A stretch of DNA of 64,000 nucleotides from Actinomycetota bacterium (GCA_020161845.1 JAIUNK010000018.1:26716-90715); one strand, 5' to 3'; positions 24,424 to 33,649 are shown, numbered from the stretch's first letter. Numbers and translations are program-made. Notes: generated from the letters alone by a model not told the origin.

Positions 24424-27400
24424 CGGGCGTACACCTCCGCAGCGCTCGACTCGGTGGGGGCCAGCAGGTAGGAATAGCTGCCTTCGAGGACGTCCAGGAC
24501 GCGCGTCATCTCGTCGGTCATCTTGTTGGCGGTCTGGAAGTCCTGCGCCTGGCTGTGTTCGAAGACGTCGCCGCCGGGCATCCGCACCAGATAGGTGTGC
24601 TCCCCCAACGGCAGAAAGCCGGGGTTGGTGGAGTCGTCGAAGTCCTCGCGGGTCCAGAACACCGTGAGCTTGTCCTTGTAGGGCAGCCCGGCGTGCGGGC
24701 AGAACGTGCCGCAGGTGTTGCACTCGTTGCACAGGCCGTCGATGTGCACGATCTGGCGTGGGTCGCTGAATCCCGGCACCGTGATCGCGACGTTGGCGCG
24801 GTTCGGGCACACCTCGGTGCAGATCTCGCAGATGTCCTGGCAGGACAGGCACCGGGCGCCCTCGGCCTTGCCGTTGATCTCGGCGATGAGCAGACCGCGC
24901 CGCTGGTAGACCTGCTCGGCCGGCTGGTGCACGGTCGGGTGCGGGCGTGCGTAGTCGGGGGTGATGCCCTGCGCGGTCAGGATGGCCTTGCAGGCCACCT
25001 TGGCGTCCCCGATGGCCTCGACGATCGTCGCCGGGCCGCGCCGGCCGTCGCCGATGACGTACACGCCGGGCACGGTGGACTGGAAGGTCTTGTCGAGCAC
25101 CGGGCGGCCGCGGCCGTCGAGCGTGATGCCGTTCCTGGTGTACGGCTCGGCCAGCAGGGTCGCGCCGGTTGCGCCGACGACGGTGTCGAACGCCATGTCG
25201 GTGAACTCGCCGGTGCCGGTGACGGACCGGCGACCGCTCGCGTCGAGCTCGGACAGGCTCATCTTCTCCACGCGCAGCGTCGTGCCGTCGTAGCTGATCG
25301 GGGCGAGCAGCTGGTGCATCGTCAAGCCTTCGCCGCGCACCAGGTTGACCTCGTGCTGGGTCGCCGGCATGTTCGGCTCGGTGCGCCGGTAGACCAGCTC
25401 GGCCACCTCGCAGTCCGGCAGCCGGGAGGCGGTGCGGACGCAGTCCATCGCCACGTCGCCGGCGCCGATGACCGCGACCCGCTTGCCGTAGTCGGTCTTG
25501 CCCTCGTTCTGCGTGGCCCACAGGAAGTCGAACGCGTCGACGATGTGTTCCCCGCCCTCACGCACCGGGCTCGGGCACTTGCCCCAGGCCCCGACGGCGA
25601 CGATGACGTGGCTGTAGGACTTCTTCAGTTCGGCGACGTCGAAGTCGGGGTCGGCGTTGAAGTGGAACCGTACGCCGAGAGCGGTGGCCAGCTCGTAGTC
25701 GCGGGTGATCTGGTCTCGGTCGATGCGGAACTTCGGAATGATGTATTCGACCACGCCGTACGGGCCCTCGAGCTTTTCGAAGACGTCGACGTCCATCCCG
25801 TTGCGCCGCAGGTAGATCGCCGAGGCGATGCCGGCGGGGCCGGCCCCGATGATCGCGACCTTGTCGGTCGTGGCCAGCTCGGGGGCCTTGGTGGCCTTGA
25901 TGTAGTCGTCCTGCGCGCCGTCCGAGGCGGTCAGCTTCACGCCGCGCATGTCGATCGAGATGTCGTAGTCGAGGCGGGTGCAGTGCTCGCGGCACTGCTC
26001 CGAGCACAGCACGCCGGTGATCGTGGGGGCCGTGTTGTCCAGCGCGATCACGTCGAAGGCCTCGGCGAACCGGCCCTCGGAGGTCAGCGTGAGGTATTCC
26101 GGGATCTGCTGCTCGATGGGGCAACCGCCGTGCTCACAGGGCGCCTTGTAGCAGTCCGTCAGGGGCAGCGCCGAGGCGGTCTTGCGGGAGCGGATCTTCT
26201 CCCGCCAGCGCTTGTGGTAGCGCTCGCCGGCCGACTCATCGAAGATCGCCTCGACGGCCGCGTCGAGCTTGGCCACGTCGATCCCGGCATAGTCGGTCAT
26301 CACCGCGGCGGTCTCGTCGGCCATCTGGTTGAACCGCAGCACTCCGCCCGGCTTGAGGATCGTCGTGGCGACCGTCACCGGCTGGATGCCCGTCTGCAGC
26401 ACCTCGCGGATGTTGAAGGCGTCGATGCCGCCGGAGAACGAGATCGGCAGCGTTCCGTCGAACGCGTGCGAGAGCTTCTGCGCCAGCGACAGGGAGAGCA
26501 CGTAGAGGCTGCGCCCCGACATGTACATCTCCTCGCTCGGCAACTCCCCCGCGGCGACCTGCACCGGGAAGGTATTGGTCAGCTTGACGCCGAACCGCAG
26601 GCCCAGCTCGCCGGCGGTGGCGGTGAGCCGCTGGAACATCGGTACGGCGTCCTCGAACTGCAGGTCGGCCTTGAAGTGATGGTCGTCGAACGTGATGTAG
26701 TCGAAGCCGAGCCGATCCAGCGCCTCGCGGGCGTAGTCGTAGCCGAGCATCGTGGGGTTGCACTTGACGAAGGTGTTGAAGCCCTTCTCCTTGAGCAGGT
26801 AGTCCGCGATCCGCTCGATCTCGTCCGCCGGGCAGCCGTGCAGCGTCGAGAGCGTGCACGACCGGGTGATCCGCGGGTCGAGGGCGTCCAGGTCCTCCTG
26901 GGTGAAGTGTGCGAACTCCGGCAAGCGCTGCTGCACCCAGGCGTAGCACTCAGCCCAGATCGGGGTGGTGCTCGCGTCCTTCATGCCCTCCAGGTAGGTG
27001 TCGACCTTGGCGCCCTTGATGCCCTCCAGGTCATAACCGACGCTGATGTTGTAAGCGACGTCGTGCACCCCACCCAGGCCCAGCTCCTTGCCGAAGACGG
27101 CGATCGCGAAGTAGGCCTTGATGTATTCGTCGAAGGCCTGCGGCACGGTCAGCTCGGTGGACCACTCGCAGTTGTAACCCTCGTCGGTGGCCTCGATGCA
27201 CGGCTTGGCCACGGCGTGCCGGATCTCCTCGCCGTCCATCTTCTGCACGGTCTTGAGTTCCATGAACCGGGCGCCGGTCAGGTAGGCGACCAGGATGTTG
27301 TTGGCCAGCTGGGTCTGCGGCCCCGCGGCCGGGCCGAGCGGCAACGCCAGCCGGTCCCCAAAGGCGTTGGTGATGATCCGAGGTTCCGTGGCGGTCCAGA

Positions 27401-27503
27401 AGTGATCGCGACGGACCCCGAAGATCGCGTCGTCGACGCGGAGCTCATCTCGCGCCCACGTCATCAGGTGGTCGAAGCTGAGGGGTCGCATGATGTCGCC
27501 CAT
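24420..27503 (-). CDS. ygfK: YgfK, iron-sulfur flavoprotein oxidoreductase of the purine cluster
   Basis: At 1027 residues it matches E. coli YgfK, including the characteristic MGDIMRP start. The N-terminal 400 residues form a dihydropyrimidine-dehydrogenase-like barrel. A GltD-like module follows, with CEHGGCPIEQQIPEY and CSEQCREHCTRLDY cysteines, an FAD-binding VAIIGAGPAGIASAIYL near residue 550 and an NAD(P)-binding RVAVIGAGDVAMDCVR. The C terminus has cysteine clusters CLSCQDICEICTEVCPNRA and CNECNTCGTFCPHAG. Databases call it a selenate reductase subunit. No in-frame UGA or selenocysteine signal is present, and here it most likely reduces a purine-derived intermediate or accepts electrons from XdhD. 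Confidence 0.93.
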   Translation of the reverse strand: MGDIMRPLSFDHLMTWARDELRVDDAIFGVRRDHFWTATEPRIITNAFGDRLALPLGPAAGPQTQLANNILVAYLTGARFMELKTVQKMDGEEIRHAVAKPCIEATDEGYNCEWSTELTVPQAFDEYIKAYFAIAVFGKELGLGGVHDVAYNISVGYDLEGIKGAKVDTYLEGMKDASTTPIWAECYAWVQQRLPEFAHFTQEDLDALDPRITRSCTLSTLHGCPADEIERIADYLLKEKGFNTFVKCNPTMLGYDYAREALDRLGFDYITFDDHHFKADLQFEDAVPMFQRLTATAGELGLRFGVKLTNTFPVQVAAGELPSEEMYMSGRSLYVLSLSLAQKLSHAFDGTLPISFSGGIDAFNIREVLQTGIQPVTVATTILKPGGVLRFNQMADETAAVMTDYAGIDVAKLDAAVEAIFDESAGERYHKRWREKIRSRKTASALPLTDCYKAPCEHGGCPIEQQIPEYLTLTSEGRFAEAFDVIALDNTAPTITGVLCSEQCREHCTRLDYDISIDMRGVKLTASDGAQDDYIKATKAPELATTDKVAIIGAGPAGIASAIYLRRNGMDVDVFEKLEGPYGVVEYIIPKFRIDRDQITRDYELATALGVRFHFNADPDFDVAELKKSYSHVIVAVGAWGKCPSPVREGGEHIVDAFDFLWATQNEGKTDYGKRVAVIGAGDVAMDCVRTASRLPDCEVAELVYRRTEPNMPATQHEVNLVRGEGLTMHQLLAPISYDGTTLRVEKMSLSELDASGRRSVTGTGEFTDMAFDTVVGATGATLLAEPYTRNGITLDGRGRPVLDKTFQSTVPGVYVIGDGRRGPATIVEAIGDAKVACKAILTAQGITPDYARPHPTVHQPAEQVYQRRGLLIAEINGKAEGARCLSCQDICEICTEVCPNRANVAITVPGFSDPRQIVHIDGLCNECNTCGTFCPHAGLPYKDKLTVFWTREDFDDSTNPGFLPLGEHTYLVRMPGGDVFEHSQAQDFQTANKMTDEMTRVLDVLEGSYSYLLAPTESSAAEVYAR

Positions 27504-27509
27504 GTCTGA

Positions 27510-29036
27510 TCACTGTCCTTCGTTGTGGGTGGGAGCCGGTCGGGTCGCCTCTCGAGGAGGCACGGGGGGCGTTCCGTCGCCAGCGGATGCGGATGGTGCA
27601 CGGTCGGGAAGGTCGGCCAAGACCTCGTGATCGATGGCGCGAGCCGGCCCGTGCGCCTGCAGGGTCGCCACGCTGGAGTCGCCGCGTCGACCGATCATGT
27701 TGAAGAACACGTTCAGGGTGAAGGCCACAATGGCACACGCGCTGATGCCCGACTCGAGGACCAGCTCGGCGGTCGTGGGTAGCCGGCTCCAGAAGCCCGG
27801 CGCCACAGCCGGAATGAGGCCGAAGCCGAGCGCTGTCGCCACGATGAGCAGGTTGTTGGTGCCGTCGTACGCGACTTTCGACAAGGTGCGGATTCCGGAG
27901 GCGGCAACCGAACCGAAGAGGACGATGCCGGCACCGCCGAGCACCGGCTGCGGGATCATGTTGATCAATGCGGCCAGCCACGGCGACAGCCCGAGAACGG
28001 CCATCAGACCGCCGCCGACGGCCACGACGTACCGGCTCTTGATTCCCGTCAACGCGACCAGGCCGACGTTCTGGGCGAACGCCGTGGCCGGGAAGGTATT
28101 GAAGACGGGGGCCACGGCGGAACTCAGCATGTCCGCTCGCAGGCCGTCGGCGACCCGGTGCCCGGGGCAGTCGGTCCCGACGATCTCGGAGACGGCCACG
28201 ATGTCGGCAGTCGTCTCCACCATGATGACGATGAAGACGACGACCATGGACAAGATCGCCCCGAAGCTGAACAGCGGGGTGCCGAAGGCGAACGGCGTAG
28301 GGGCAGCCAGCGGCGAGATCACCGACAGGTCGGGGGTGTGCAGCTTGCCCATGGGAATGGCCGCCACCGTCCCGAACACGAGGCCGAGCAGGATCGCCAT
28401 GCGCGCGAACCTCTTGACAGTGCTCAGCGCGAGGACGAAGGCCAGGGTGATCATGCCGAGGGCGAGATTCCCCAGATCCGCGAACCCGGGATTGGGTGCC
28501 CCGTTGATGGTCGGTCGTCCGGCGATCCAGCCGGCCGCCACCGGCAGCAGCGAGGCCCCGATCACCGTGATCACCGTTCCCGTCACCACTGGCGGGAAGA
28601 ACCTGATGATCTGAGCGAAGAGCGGCACGATGGCGAAGGCCACGACGCCGGCGGCGATGCAGGCGCCAAACGCCCGCCGCAGTCCAAGGGTGCCGTCGGT
28701 CCCGATGACGGCGAGCACCGTGGAGACCGAGGCGAAGGTCAATCCCTGCACGAGCGGGAGCTGGGAGCCGAGGTAGGGGACCCCCAGGGCTTGCAGGAGC
28801 GTGGCGAGGCCGCTGACGAAGAGCGCGCTGGCCACGAGCAGTCCGCGGCCGGCGGCGTCGAGGCCTGCCGCCTCGCCGATGAGGAGAGGCACCGCGATGA
28901 CACCGCCCACCATGGACAGGATGTGCTGCAGGCCATAGCCCACGAGCGCTCCCATCGGGAGCATCTCATCCTCAGGTCGCTGCGGCATCGCGCGCCGAAG
29001 CACGGGGGTGGCGGGTGGCAAGTCGACCTCCTTCAT
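27510..29036 (-). CDS. NCS2-family uracil/xanthine permease
   Basis: The start MKEVDLPP gives 508 residues; an extension of 14 codons is open upstream but has no ribosome-binding site. The protein shows about 14 hydrophobic segments and the nucleobase-ascorbate-transporter signature, including GLQHILSMVGGVIAVPL near the N terminus, QGLTFASVST and the motif PATAFAQNVGLVALTG that carries the substrate-contacting residues. E. coli relatives XanP, XanQ and UacT take up xanthine or urate with protons. It lies six bases before ygfK on the same strand and is the obvious importer for the pathway. Confidence 0.92.
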   Translation of the reverse strand: MKEVDLPPATPVLRRAMPQRPEDEMLPMGALVGYGLQHILSMVGGVIAVPLLIGEAAGLDAAGRGLLVASALFVSGLATLLQALGVPYLGSQLPLVQGLTFASVSTVLAVIGTDGTLGLRRAFGACIAAGVVAFAIVPLFAQIIRFFPPVVTGTVITVIGASLLPVAAGWIAGRPTINGAPNPGFADLGNLALGMITLAFVLALSTVKRFARMAILLGLVFGTVAAIPMGKLHTPDLSVISPLAAPTPFAFGTPLFSFGAILSMVVVFIVIMVETTADIVAVSEIVGTDCPGHRVADGLRADMLSSAVAPVFNTFPATAFAQNVGLVALTGIKSRYVVAVGGGLMAVLGLSPWLAALINMIPQPVLGGAGIVLFGSVAASGIRTLSKVAYDGTNNLLIVATALGFGLIPAVAPGFWSRLPTTAELVLESGISACAIVAFTLNVFFNMIGRRGDSSVATLQAHGPARAIDHEVLADLPDRAPSASAGDGTPPVPPREATRPAPTHNEGQ

Positions 29037-29205
29037 CGGAGCCGTGTACTCGACCTGAGGTGCTGCTAACAGTACCAAAGGACACCGAGACTTTGCTTAG
29101 AGTCATTGTGTCTCGTTACTCCCCCGAGGCGCCACCATCGGACCCCCCGATGTGTCCCAGCTCACGGCGCCGTGCGCCCGGCGGTCACCATCCGGCGTTC
29201 CCCCG
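29037..29205 (-). promoter_or_regulatory. Relatively AT-rich leader before the permease-ygfK-ssnA-hyuA-xdhD operon
   Basis: This gap between the mocA stop and the permease start contains the least GC-rich stretch of the locus (about 29065-29120), with TACTGT and TAAGCA elements on the leftward strand that could form a promoter. No strict consensus pair or riboswitch fold was identified by eye. Confidence 0.3.
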
Positions 29206-29760
29206 CTAGCAGTAGTCGCGATCGCTGCCGTCTGCGAGATCGTCGCACGGGATGACCCGCAGGTCAGGATGCCCATCCAGGTAACGTCCAGCACCCCGAT
29301 CACCCGCCGTGTTGCGGAGCGCCGCATCCCAATGCCGACGACCGAGTACGACGGGATGCCCAGGCGCCCCGTCGTACGAGGCACGCCGCAGACTCCCCGG
29401 TCCGGCCCCCGCCACCAGCCGAGCGACGACATCAGCCCCGACGTCGGGAAGGTCCACCAGATGCAGCACGGCGACCGCCGCCTCCGTGTCCTCGGCCGCG
29501 AGCAATCCGGCCCGCAGGGAGGTCCCCATCCCCGCCGCCCAGTCGGGATTCGCGATGGCGAGAGCGGGTGGCGGCATCACGACCTGGGCGGCACCCAGCA
29601 CGACGTACACGGGCCGGCAGCCCCCCGCGTCGAGCGCCGCGACCGCGGCCCGCAGCCAGGCACCGTCCTCGGCGAGCACCTTCGGCATGCCGAATCGGCG
29701 CCCGGCGCCCGCGGCGAGGACGATGCCGACGGCGGACGGAACCGGCGTTACTTTGTCCAT
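29206..29760 (-). CDS. mocA: MocA-like NTP transferase (molybdenum cofactor cytidylyltransferase family)
   Basis: The 184-residue protein has the nucleotidyltransferase signature AVGIVLAAGAGRRFGMPK at its N terminus, a VYVVLGAAQVVM strand, the metal-binding VLHLVDLPDVGADVV segment, and PGHPVVLGRRHW near the end. E. coli relatives MocA and YgfJ load CTP or GTP onto molybdopterin for xanthine-dehydrogenase-type enzymes. It is divergent from xdhC across 75 bases and upstream of the permease and XdhD operon on the same strand, which fits a role in maturing the XdhD cofactor. Usual family length is about 190-200 residues. Confidence 0.87.
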   Translation of the reverse strand: MDKVTPVPSAVGIVLAAGAGRRFGMPKVLAEDGAWLRAAVAALDAGGCRPVYVVLGAAQVVMPPPALAIANPDWAAGMGTSLRAGLLAAEDTEAAVAVLHLVDLPDVGADVVARLVAGAGPGSLRRASYDGAPGHPVVLGRRHWDAALRNTAGDRGAGRYLDGHPDLRVIPCDDLADGSDRDYC

Positions 29761-29835
29761 AGTCTCGGTAACATCGGAGGAGGAGCTGTCCCCGGCCGGG
29801 GGCAGCGGGCCGGGTGGCAGCGGGAGGAGCCGGTC

Positions 29836-30972
29836 ATGAAGGACATCATCCGTGACCTCGCACAGTGGAGCGCCGCCGGTGTCGACTTCGCGGTGGCCAC
29901 CGTCGTACGGACGTGGCACTCGGCCCCCCGACCGGTGGGCGCCTCGATGGCCGTGGCCGGCACCGGTGAGGTCGTCGGCAGTGTGTCGGGGGGTTGCGTC
30001 GAGGGGGCGGTGGTCGAGGCGGCGACCGAGGTGCTCGGCAGCGGGATCCCCCGGCTGCTGCACTACGGGGTGGCCGACTCCTCCGCCTACGAAGTCGGGC
30101 TGACCTGCGGTGGGACCATCGAATTGGTGCTGACGCGGGCGGACGACACGCTGCGCACGGCCATCCTCACGCTCGCCGAGGCCGTCGAGAACCGGGCGCC
30201 GCTCGCCCTGGCCACCGTGGTGGACGGGCTGCCGGATCGCCTCGGCGCGCGCCTGCTCGTGACCCCGACCGGGGCCGCCGCGCAGGGGTCGTTCGGGGAC
30301 GCCGGGCTCGACCACGCGGTCGCGCAGGAGGCGGTGGGCCGGCTGGCCGCCGGCGAGAGCGGTCTGCTCCAGCTGGGGCCGCAGGGGCAGCGCCGGATGA
30401 CCGATCTCAGCGTGTTCGTGGAGGCCTACGCCCCGCCGCCGCGGATGCTGGTCTTCGGCGCCATCGACTTCGCCGCCGCCGTCGCGCGGATGGGCAAGTT
30501 CCTCGGCTACCGGGTCACGGTCTGCGACGCGCGGCCCATCTTCGCCACGGCGCGGCGATTCCCGGACGCCGACGAGGTGGTCGTCGACTGGCCACACCGC
30601 TTCCTCGACCAGGTGGACCTCGACGAGCGCACCGTCATCTGCGTGCTCACCCACGATCCCAAGTTCGACGTCCCCCTGCTGGTCAAGGCGCTGCGGCGAC
30701 CAGCTCGCTATATCGGGGCGATGGGCAGCCGGCGGACCCACCTGGATCGGCTCGACAAGCTGCGCGCCGAGGGGATGACGGAGGCGGAGCTGGCCCGGCT
30801 GCGCTCCCCGATCGGGCTGGACCTGGGAGGCCGTACGCCGGAGGAGACCGCCGTCTCGATCGCGGCCGAGATCGTCGCCCTGAGCTGGAACGGCACCGGG
30901 CGCCCGCTGACCGCCTTGGACGCCCCCATCCACCGCGAGTCGCTTGCCACGACGGACCCGGCGCGCCGCTGA
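29836..30972 (+). CDS. xdhC: XdhC/CoxI family molybdenum-enzyme maturation protein (YqeB-like)
   Basis: A GGGAGGAG sequence precedes the ATG that gives 378 residues. The N-terminal domain has WHSAPRPVGASMAV and VGSVSGGCVEGAVVE, which bind the sulfurated molybdenum cofactor in known XdhC proteins. The C-terminal Rossmann-like domain has MLVFGAIDFAAAVARMGKF and YIGAMGSRRTHLDRL. XdhC inserts the sulfurated cofactor into xanthine dehydrogenase. It is divergent from mocA, so the two maturation factors share a control region with the purine operon. Confidence 0.93.
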   Translation: MKDIIRDLAQWSAAGVDFAVATVVRTWHSAPRPVGASMAVAGTGEVVGSVSGGCVEGAVVEAATEVLGSGIPRLLHYGVADSSAYEVGLTCGGTIELVLTRADDTLRTAILTLAEAVENRAPLALATVVDGLPDRLGARLLVTPTGAAAQGSFGDAGLDHAVAQEAVGRLAAGESGLLQLGPQGQRRMTDLSVFVEAYAPPPRMLVFGAIDFAAAVARMGKFLGYRVTVCDARPIFATARRFPDADEVVVDWPHRFLDQVDLDERTVICVLTHDPKFDVPLLVKALRRPARYIGAMGSRRTHLDRLDKLRAEGMTEAELARLRSPIGLDLGGRTPEETAVSIAAEIVALSWNGTGRPLTALDAPIHRESLATTDPARR

Positions 30973-31042
30973 GCTGCCGGGGAATTCGCCGCGCCACTCC
31001 TACACTCGGGGCAGGTTGGGACGAGGCGAAGAGGTGGCCCTG

Positions 31043-32200
31043 ATGCGACGCGTGACCCCCCTGCTCGCCGCGACCCTGCTGGCGGGCCTGGCCGCCGGCT
31101 GCGGCGGTATCGGGACGACGGCCACATCGTCCGGTTCGGGTTCTGTGCCGGGCACGTCGGGGGCCTCCCCGGCGGCCGGCGCCGACTCCCGCACCGACGC
31201 ACCGAGCACGGTCACGTTGGCCTTCGGCGGTGACGTGCACTTCGAGGAATATGTCGCCGACCTGCTCAAGGACCCGCAGAACGCGCTGGCGGACCTCAAG
31301 CCCACCCTGGGCGCCGCCGACTTCTCGATGGTCAATCTGGAGACCGCGATCACCACCGGCGGCACCCGGGAGAACAAGTCCTTCACCTTCCGCGCCCCGG
31401 CCACCGCGCTGAACACCCTGCAGGCCGCCGGCGTCGACGCGGTGAGCCTGGCCAACAACCACGCGGTGGACTTCGGCCGGGCCGGCCTGGTCGACACCCT
31501 CGCCGCGAAGAACGCCAGCCCGATCCCGGTGGTCGGCATCGGGGCCACCACCCAGGAGGCCTACACCCCGACCTATGTCGAGGTCCGCGGGGTCCGGGTG
31601 GCCCTGCTGTCCGCGCTGCAGCTGTGGGAGGAGACCGCGACGCGCTGGTCGGCCGCGGACGGGGAGGGCGTCGCCACGAGCCAGAACCCGAAGGCGCTGG
31701 GGCTGCTGCGGGAGGCGACCCGCCAGGCGGCGGCGAACGCCGATCTGGTCGTGGTGATGATGCACTGGGGCACGGAATACATGACGTGCGCGGACGAGGC
31801 GCAGGCCGCCACGGCCAAGGCGCTCGAGGCGGACGGCGCGGACATCATCGTCGGCGGACACGCGCACCGGTTGCAGGGCGGCGGGTGGATGGGTCGCAGC
31901 TATGTCGGCTATTCCCTGGGCAACTTCGTGTGGTGGCGTTCGGCCGAGCCGGAAGCCCGCTCGGGCGTGCTGACGCTCACCGTCGACGCGGCCGCCGCCC
32001 GGGAGCGCGGTACGGCGAGCGGGGCGGCCCGCCGTACGGCCTCTCCCCTGGTCACCTCCGCGGTCTGGACGCCGTTGCTGATCGGCACCGACGGCGTGCC
32101 GCGCAAGCCCGCCGACCCGGCGACCACCACCCGTCTGCAGGGGGTCTGGGACACCGCCGTCGCCTGCAGCGGCCTGCGCAGCACCGCCGCTCGCTCTTAG
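31043..32200 (+). CDS. CapA/PgsA-like metallophosphatase-fold lipoprotein
   Basis: The ATG chosen gives 385 residues with a lipoprotein signal peptide (MRRVTPLLAATLLAGLAAGC, cysteine at about residue 20) and a low-complexity linker. The CapA fold follows: TLAFGGDVHFEEYV, MVNLETAIT, SLANNHAVDFG, VVVMMHWGTEYM and VGGHAHRLQGG, all with the metal ligands of the calcineurin-like superfamily. CapA proteins act in poly-gamma-glutamate or capsule biosynthesis, but many actinobacterial paralogs have unknown roles. No pgsBC genes are nearby, so the function stays open. It is probably a surface-anchored protein. Confidence 0.87.
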   Translation: MRRVTPLLAATLLAGLAAGCGGIGTTATSSGSGSVPGTSGASPAAGADSRTDAPSTVTLAFGGDVHFEEYVADLLKDPQNALADLKPTLGAADFSMVNLETAITTGGTRENKSFTFRAPATALNTLQAAGVDAVSLANNHAVDFGRAGLVDTLAAKNASPIPVVGIGATTQEAYTPTYVEVRGVRVALLSALQLWEETATRWSAADGEGVATSQNPKALGLLREATRQAAANADLVVVMMHWGTEYMTCADEAQAATAKALEADGADIIVGGHAHRLQGGGWMGRSYVGYSLGNFVWWRSAEPEARSGVLTLTVDAAAARERGTASGAARRTASPLVTSAVWTPLLIGTDGVPRKPADPATTTRLQGVWDTAVACSGLRSTAARS

Positions 32201-32273
32201 GGCCACGCTCGCACCCCACGGTGTCGATGATGCCGTCACCGTCGGCCGCACGGTCGGTCGGGGTTGGCGGGGG

Positions 32274-32663
32274 TCACCCGGGAGCGATGACGGAGACGCC
32301 GTACGCCGTCGCGGCTGCGGCCTGCCGGTCGTCGTAGGTCACCACGGCGGTCAGGTCGTCGCCCAACGAGAGCGCGCTGGCCAGGTGTACGGCGTCGAGG
32401 CTACGCAGCTCGGCTGGATCGAGCCGCCCGGCCGCCTCGAAGATCTCGGCGTCGAGCGTCAGGATCGTGAGCACGTCCAGGACCCCGCGCGCCGCGGGCA
32501 TCAGGTCGGGGGCCACCCGACGCACCGCCCGGGCCAGTTCGGTTCGGGCCAGATCGCTCGTGACCGGGTCCACTTGCTGCACCAACCAGGTGCGCAGCGC
32601 GTCGCTCTCCGGTTCGGCGACGACGAGCTTGACCAGGGCCGACGTGTCGAGATAGACGGCCAC
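32274..32663 (-). CDS. PIN-domain toxin (VapC-like)
   Basis: The GTG start, one base after the antitoxin stop, gives 129 residues starting VAVYLDTSALVKLVV, the first catalytic aspartate motif. Further acidic positions are in SDLARTELARAV, LRSLDAVHLASAL and VVTYDDRQAAAA. These complete the PIN nuclease site. An upstream in-frame start would run into the antitoxin gene. The product is a predicted sequence-specific RNase restrained by the adjacent antitoxin. Confidence 0.87.
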   Translation of the reverse strand: MAVYLDTSALVKLVVAEPESDALRTWLVQQVDPVTSDLARTELARAVRRVAPDLMPAARGVLDVLTILTLDAEIFEAAGRLDPAELRSLDAVHLASALSLGDDLTAVVTYDDRQAAAATAYGVSVIAPG

Positions 32664-32664
32664 C

Positions 32665-32943
32665 TCAATACCGCTCGGAGTCGCGGAGCTCCCGCAGAGC
32701 CGCACTCAGCCCGCCGTGGAAACCGGCCACCGCCGGTGCGGGAAGCGAAGCTATCCCCCCGGGACGTCGCGGCGGTCGCGCCCGGCCGGTGGTCAACAGT
32801 TGGGTCAGCCGACCCTGCGGGATGGCCGAGAGCAACGCCGTGGGACGTCCTCGGTCCGTGATCGTCACGGGGGTGCCTGCGGCCGCCGCCGCAACGACCG
32901 CCGAGGCGTTCTGCTTGAGGGCTCGGACCCCGACGTGCTCCAT
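32665..32943 (-). CDS. Phd/YefM-family antitoxin
   Basis: The 92-residue product begins MEHVGVRALKQNASAVV with the short Phd/YefM DNA-binding domain, including TPVTITDRGRPTALL, followed by an extended, probably disordered toxin-binding tail ending RDSERY. It precedes a PIN toxin by one base. Pairing a Phd-type antitoxin with a PIN toxin is common in actinobacteria. Confidence 0.87.
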   Translation of the reverse strand: MEHVGVRALKQNASAVVAAAAAGTPVTITDRGRPTALLSAIPQGRLTQLLTTGRARPPRRPGGIASLPAPAVAGFHGGLSAALRELRDSERY

Positions 32944-33112
32944 GTGCTACAGAGTAGCTCAAGGCGGGGTGGTGGCGCCGGGACGGTGCGGGAGTGACGG
33001 CGACGCGGTTGACTGAGGATCGATTGATTGCGGCGCGATTGGTTGCGGCGAAAGGCGGCGCCGGCACCGCCTTTTGCCGCAGTCTGCGGCTCCTGACCAC
33101 GTGGCGCCCGGT

Positions 33113-33649
33113 CCACCACCGGATCGCCCGACGCAGGTCACCTCGACCGGGGAACGACCAGGCCGTGGCCACCAGGGCGAGGCAGGCGAAGAGGTAGCCG
33201 AGGTTCTCCAGGGCGATGAACAGGCCGTGCGGGTTGTATTGCGACCACAGCGCCAGAACCTCCTGCTCCCCCTTGACCAGGCTCGGTTGCACCACCATGA
33301 GCTGGATCGCATACGCCAGGCCGAGCACCACCGACGCCGCGACGGCAGACAGGATCGCCAGCCACGCCGCGGGCTGCCGCCGGCCCGGGACGCCGCCACG
33401 GAGGACCACGAGCGTCACGACCAGGGCGGGCGCCAGGATCGCGGCGGGATACATCCACCAGTACTCGGTCGGGACGTACGCCGCGACGTCGGTGTAGGGG
33501 AACTCGATGCACTCCTGCGTCAGGCAATTCGGCCCGGACCTCGCTGGGGCGAAGGCGATCGCGAGCGCCAAGGCGGCGCCGGCGGCCACCGCCATGGTCA
33601 GCGCCGGAATCGTGACAGACGGCGAGTCGTGATCGGACTGGGCGGACAT
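33113..33649 (-). pseudogene. 3'-truncated conserved membrane protein
   Basis: From the ATG at 33649 the protein resembles a small family of four- to six-helix membrane proteins: a first helix, SGPNCLTQECIEFPYTDVAA, YVPTEYWWMYPA, then QLMVVQPSLVKGEQE and YNPHGLFIALENLGYLF. Homology stops near RRAIRWW (residue 179), where relatives usually have two more helices. After that the frame is low-complexity arginine/serine-rich sequence and stays open down to 32501, across the toxin-antitoxin genes. I read this as loss of the 3' end, with accidental open frame beyond. A functional shorter protein cannot be excluded. Confidence 0.6.

Noticed and set aside
24420-27503. YgfK as a selenate reductase with selenocysteine
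   Set aside because: No in-frame UGA or selenocysteine insertion structure is visible, and the genomic context is purine catabolism; the database name is historical.
24555-27509. A 984-codon open frame opposite ygfK
   Set aside because: Same reason: antisense GC-rich artefact with no recognisable domain, while ygfK matches its family end to end.
32501-33112. Continuation of the truncated membrane protein frame through the toxin-antitoxin genes
   Set aside because: The Phd and PIN genes in another frame are well supported; the extended frame is arginine/serine-rich and probably accidental.
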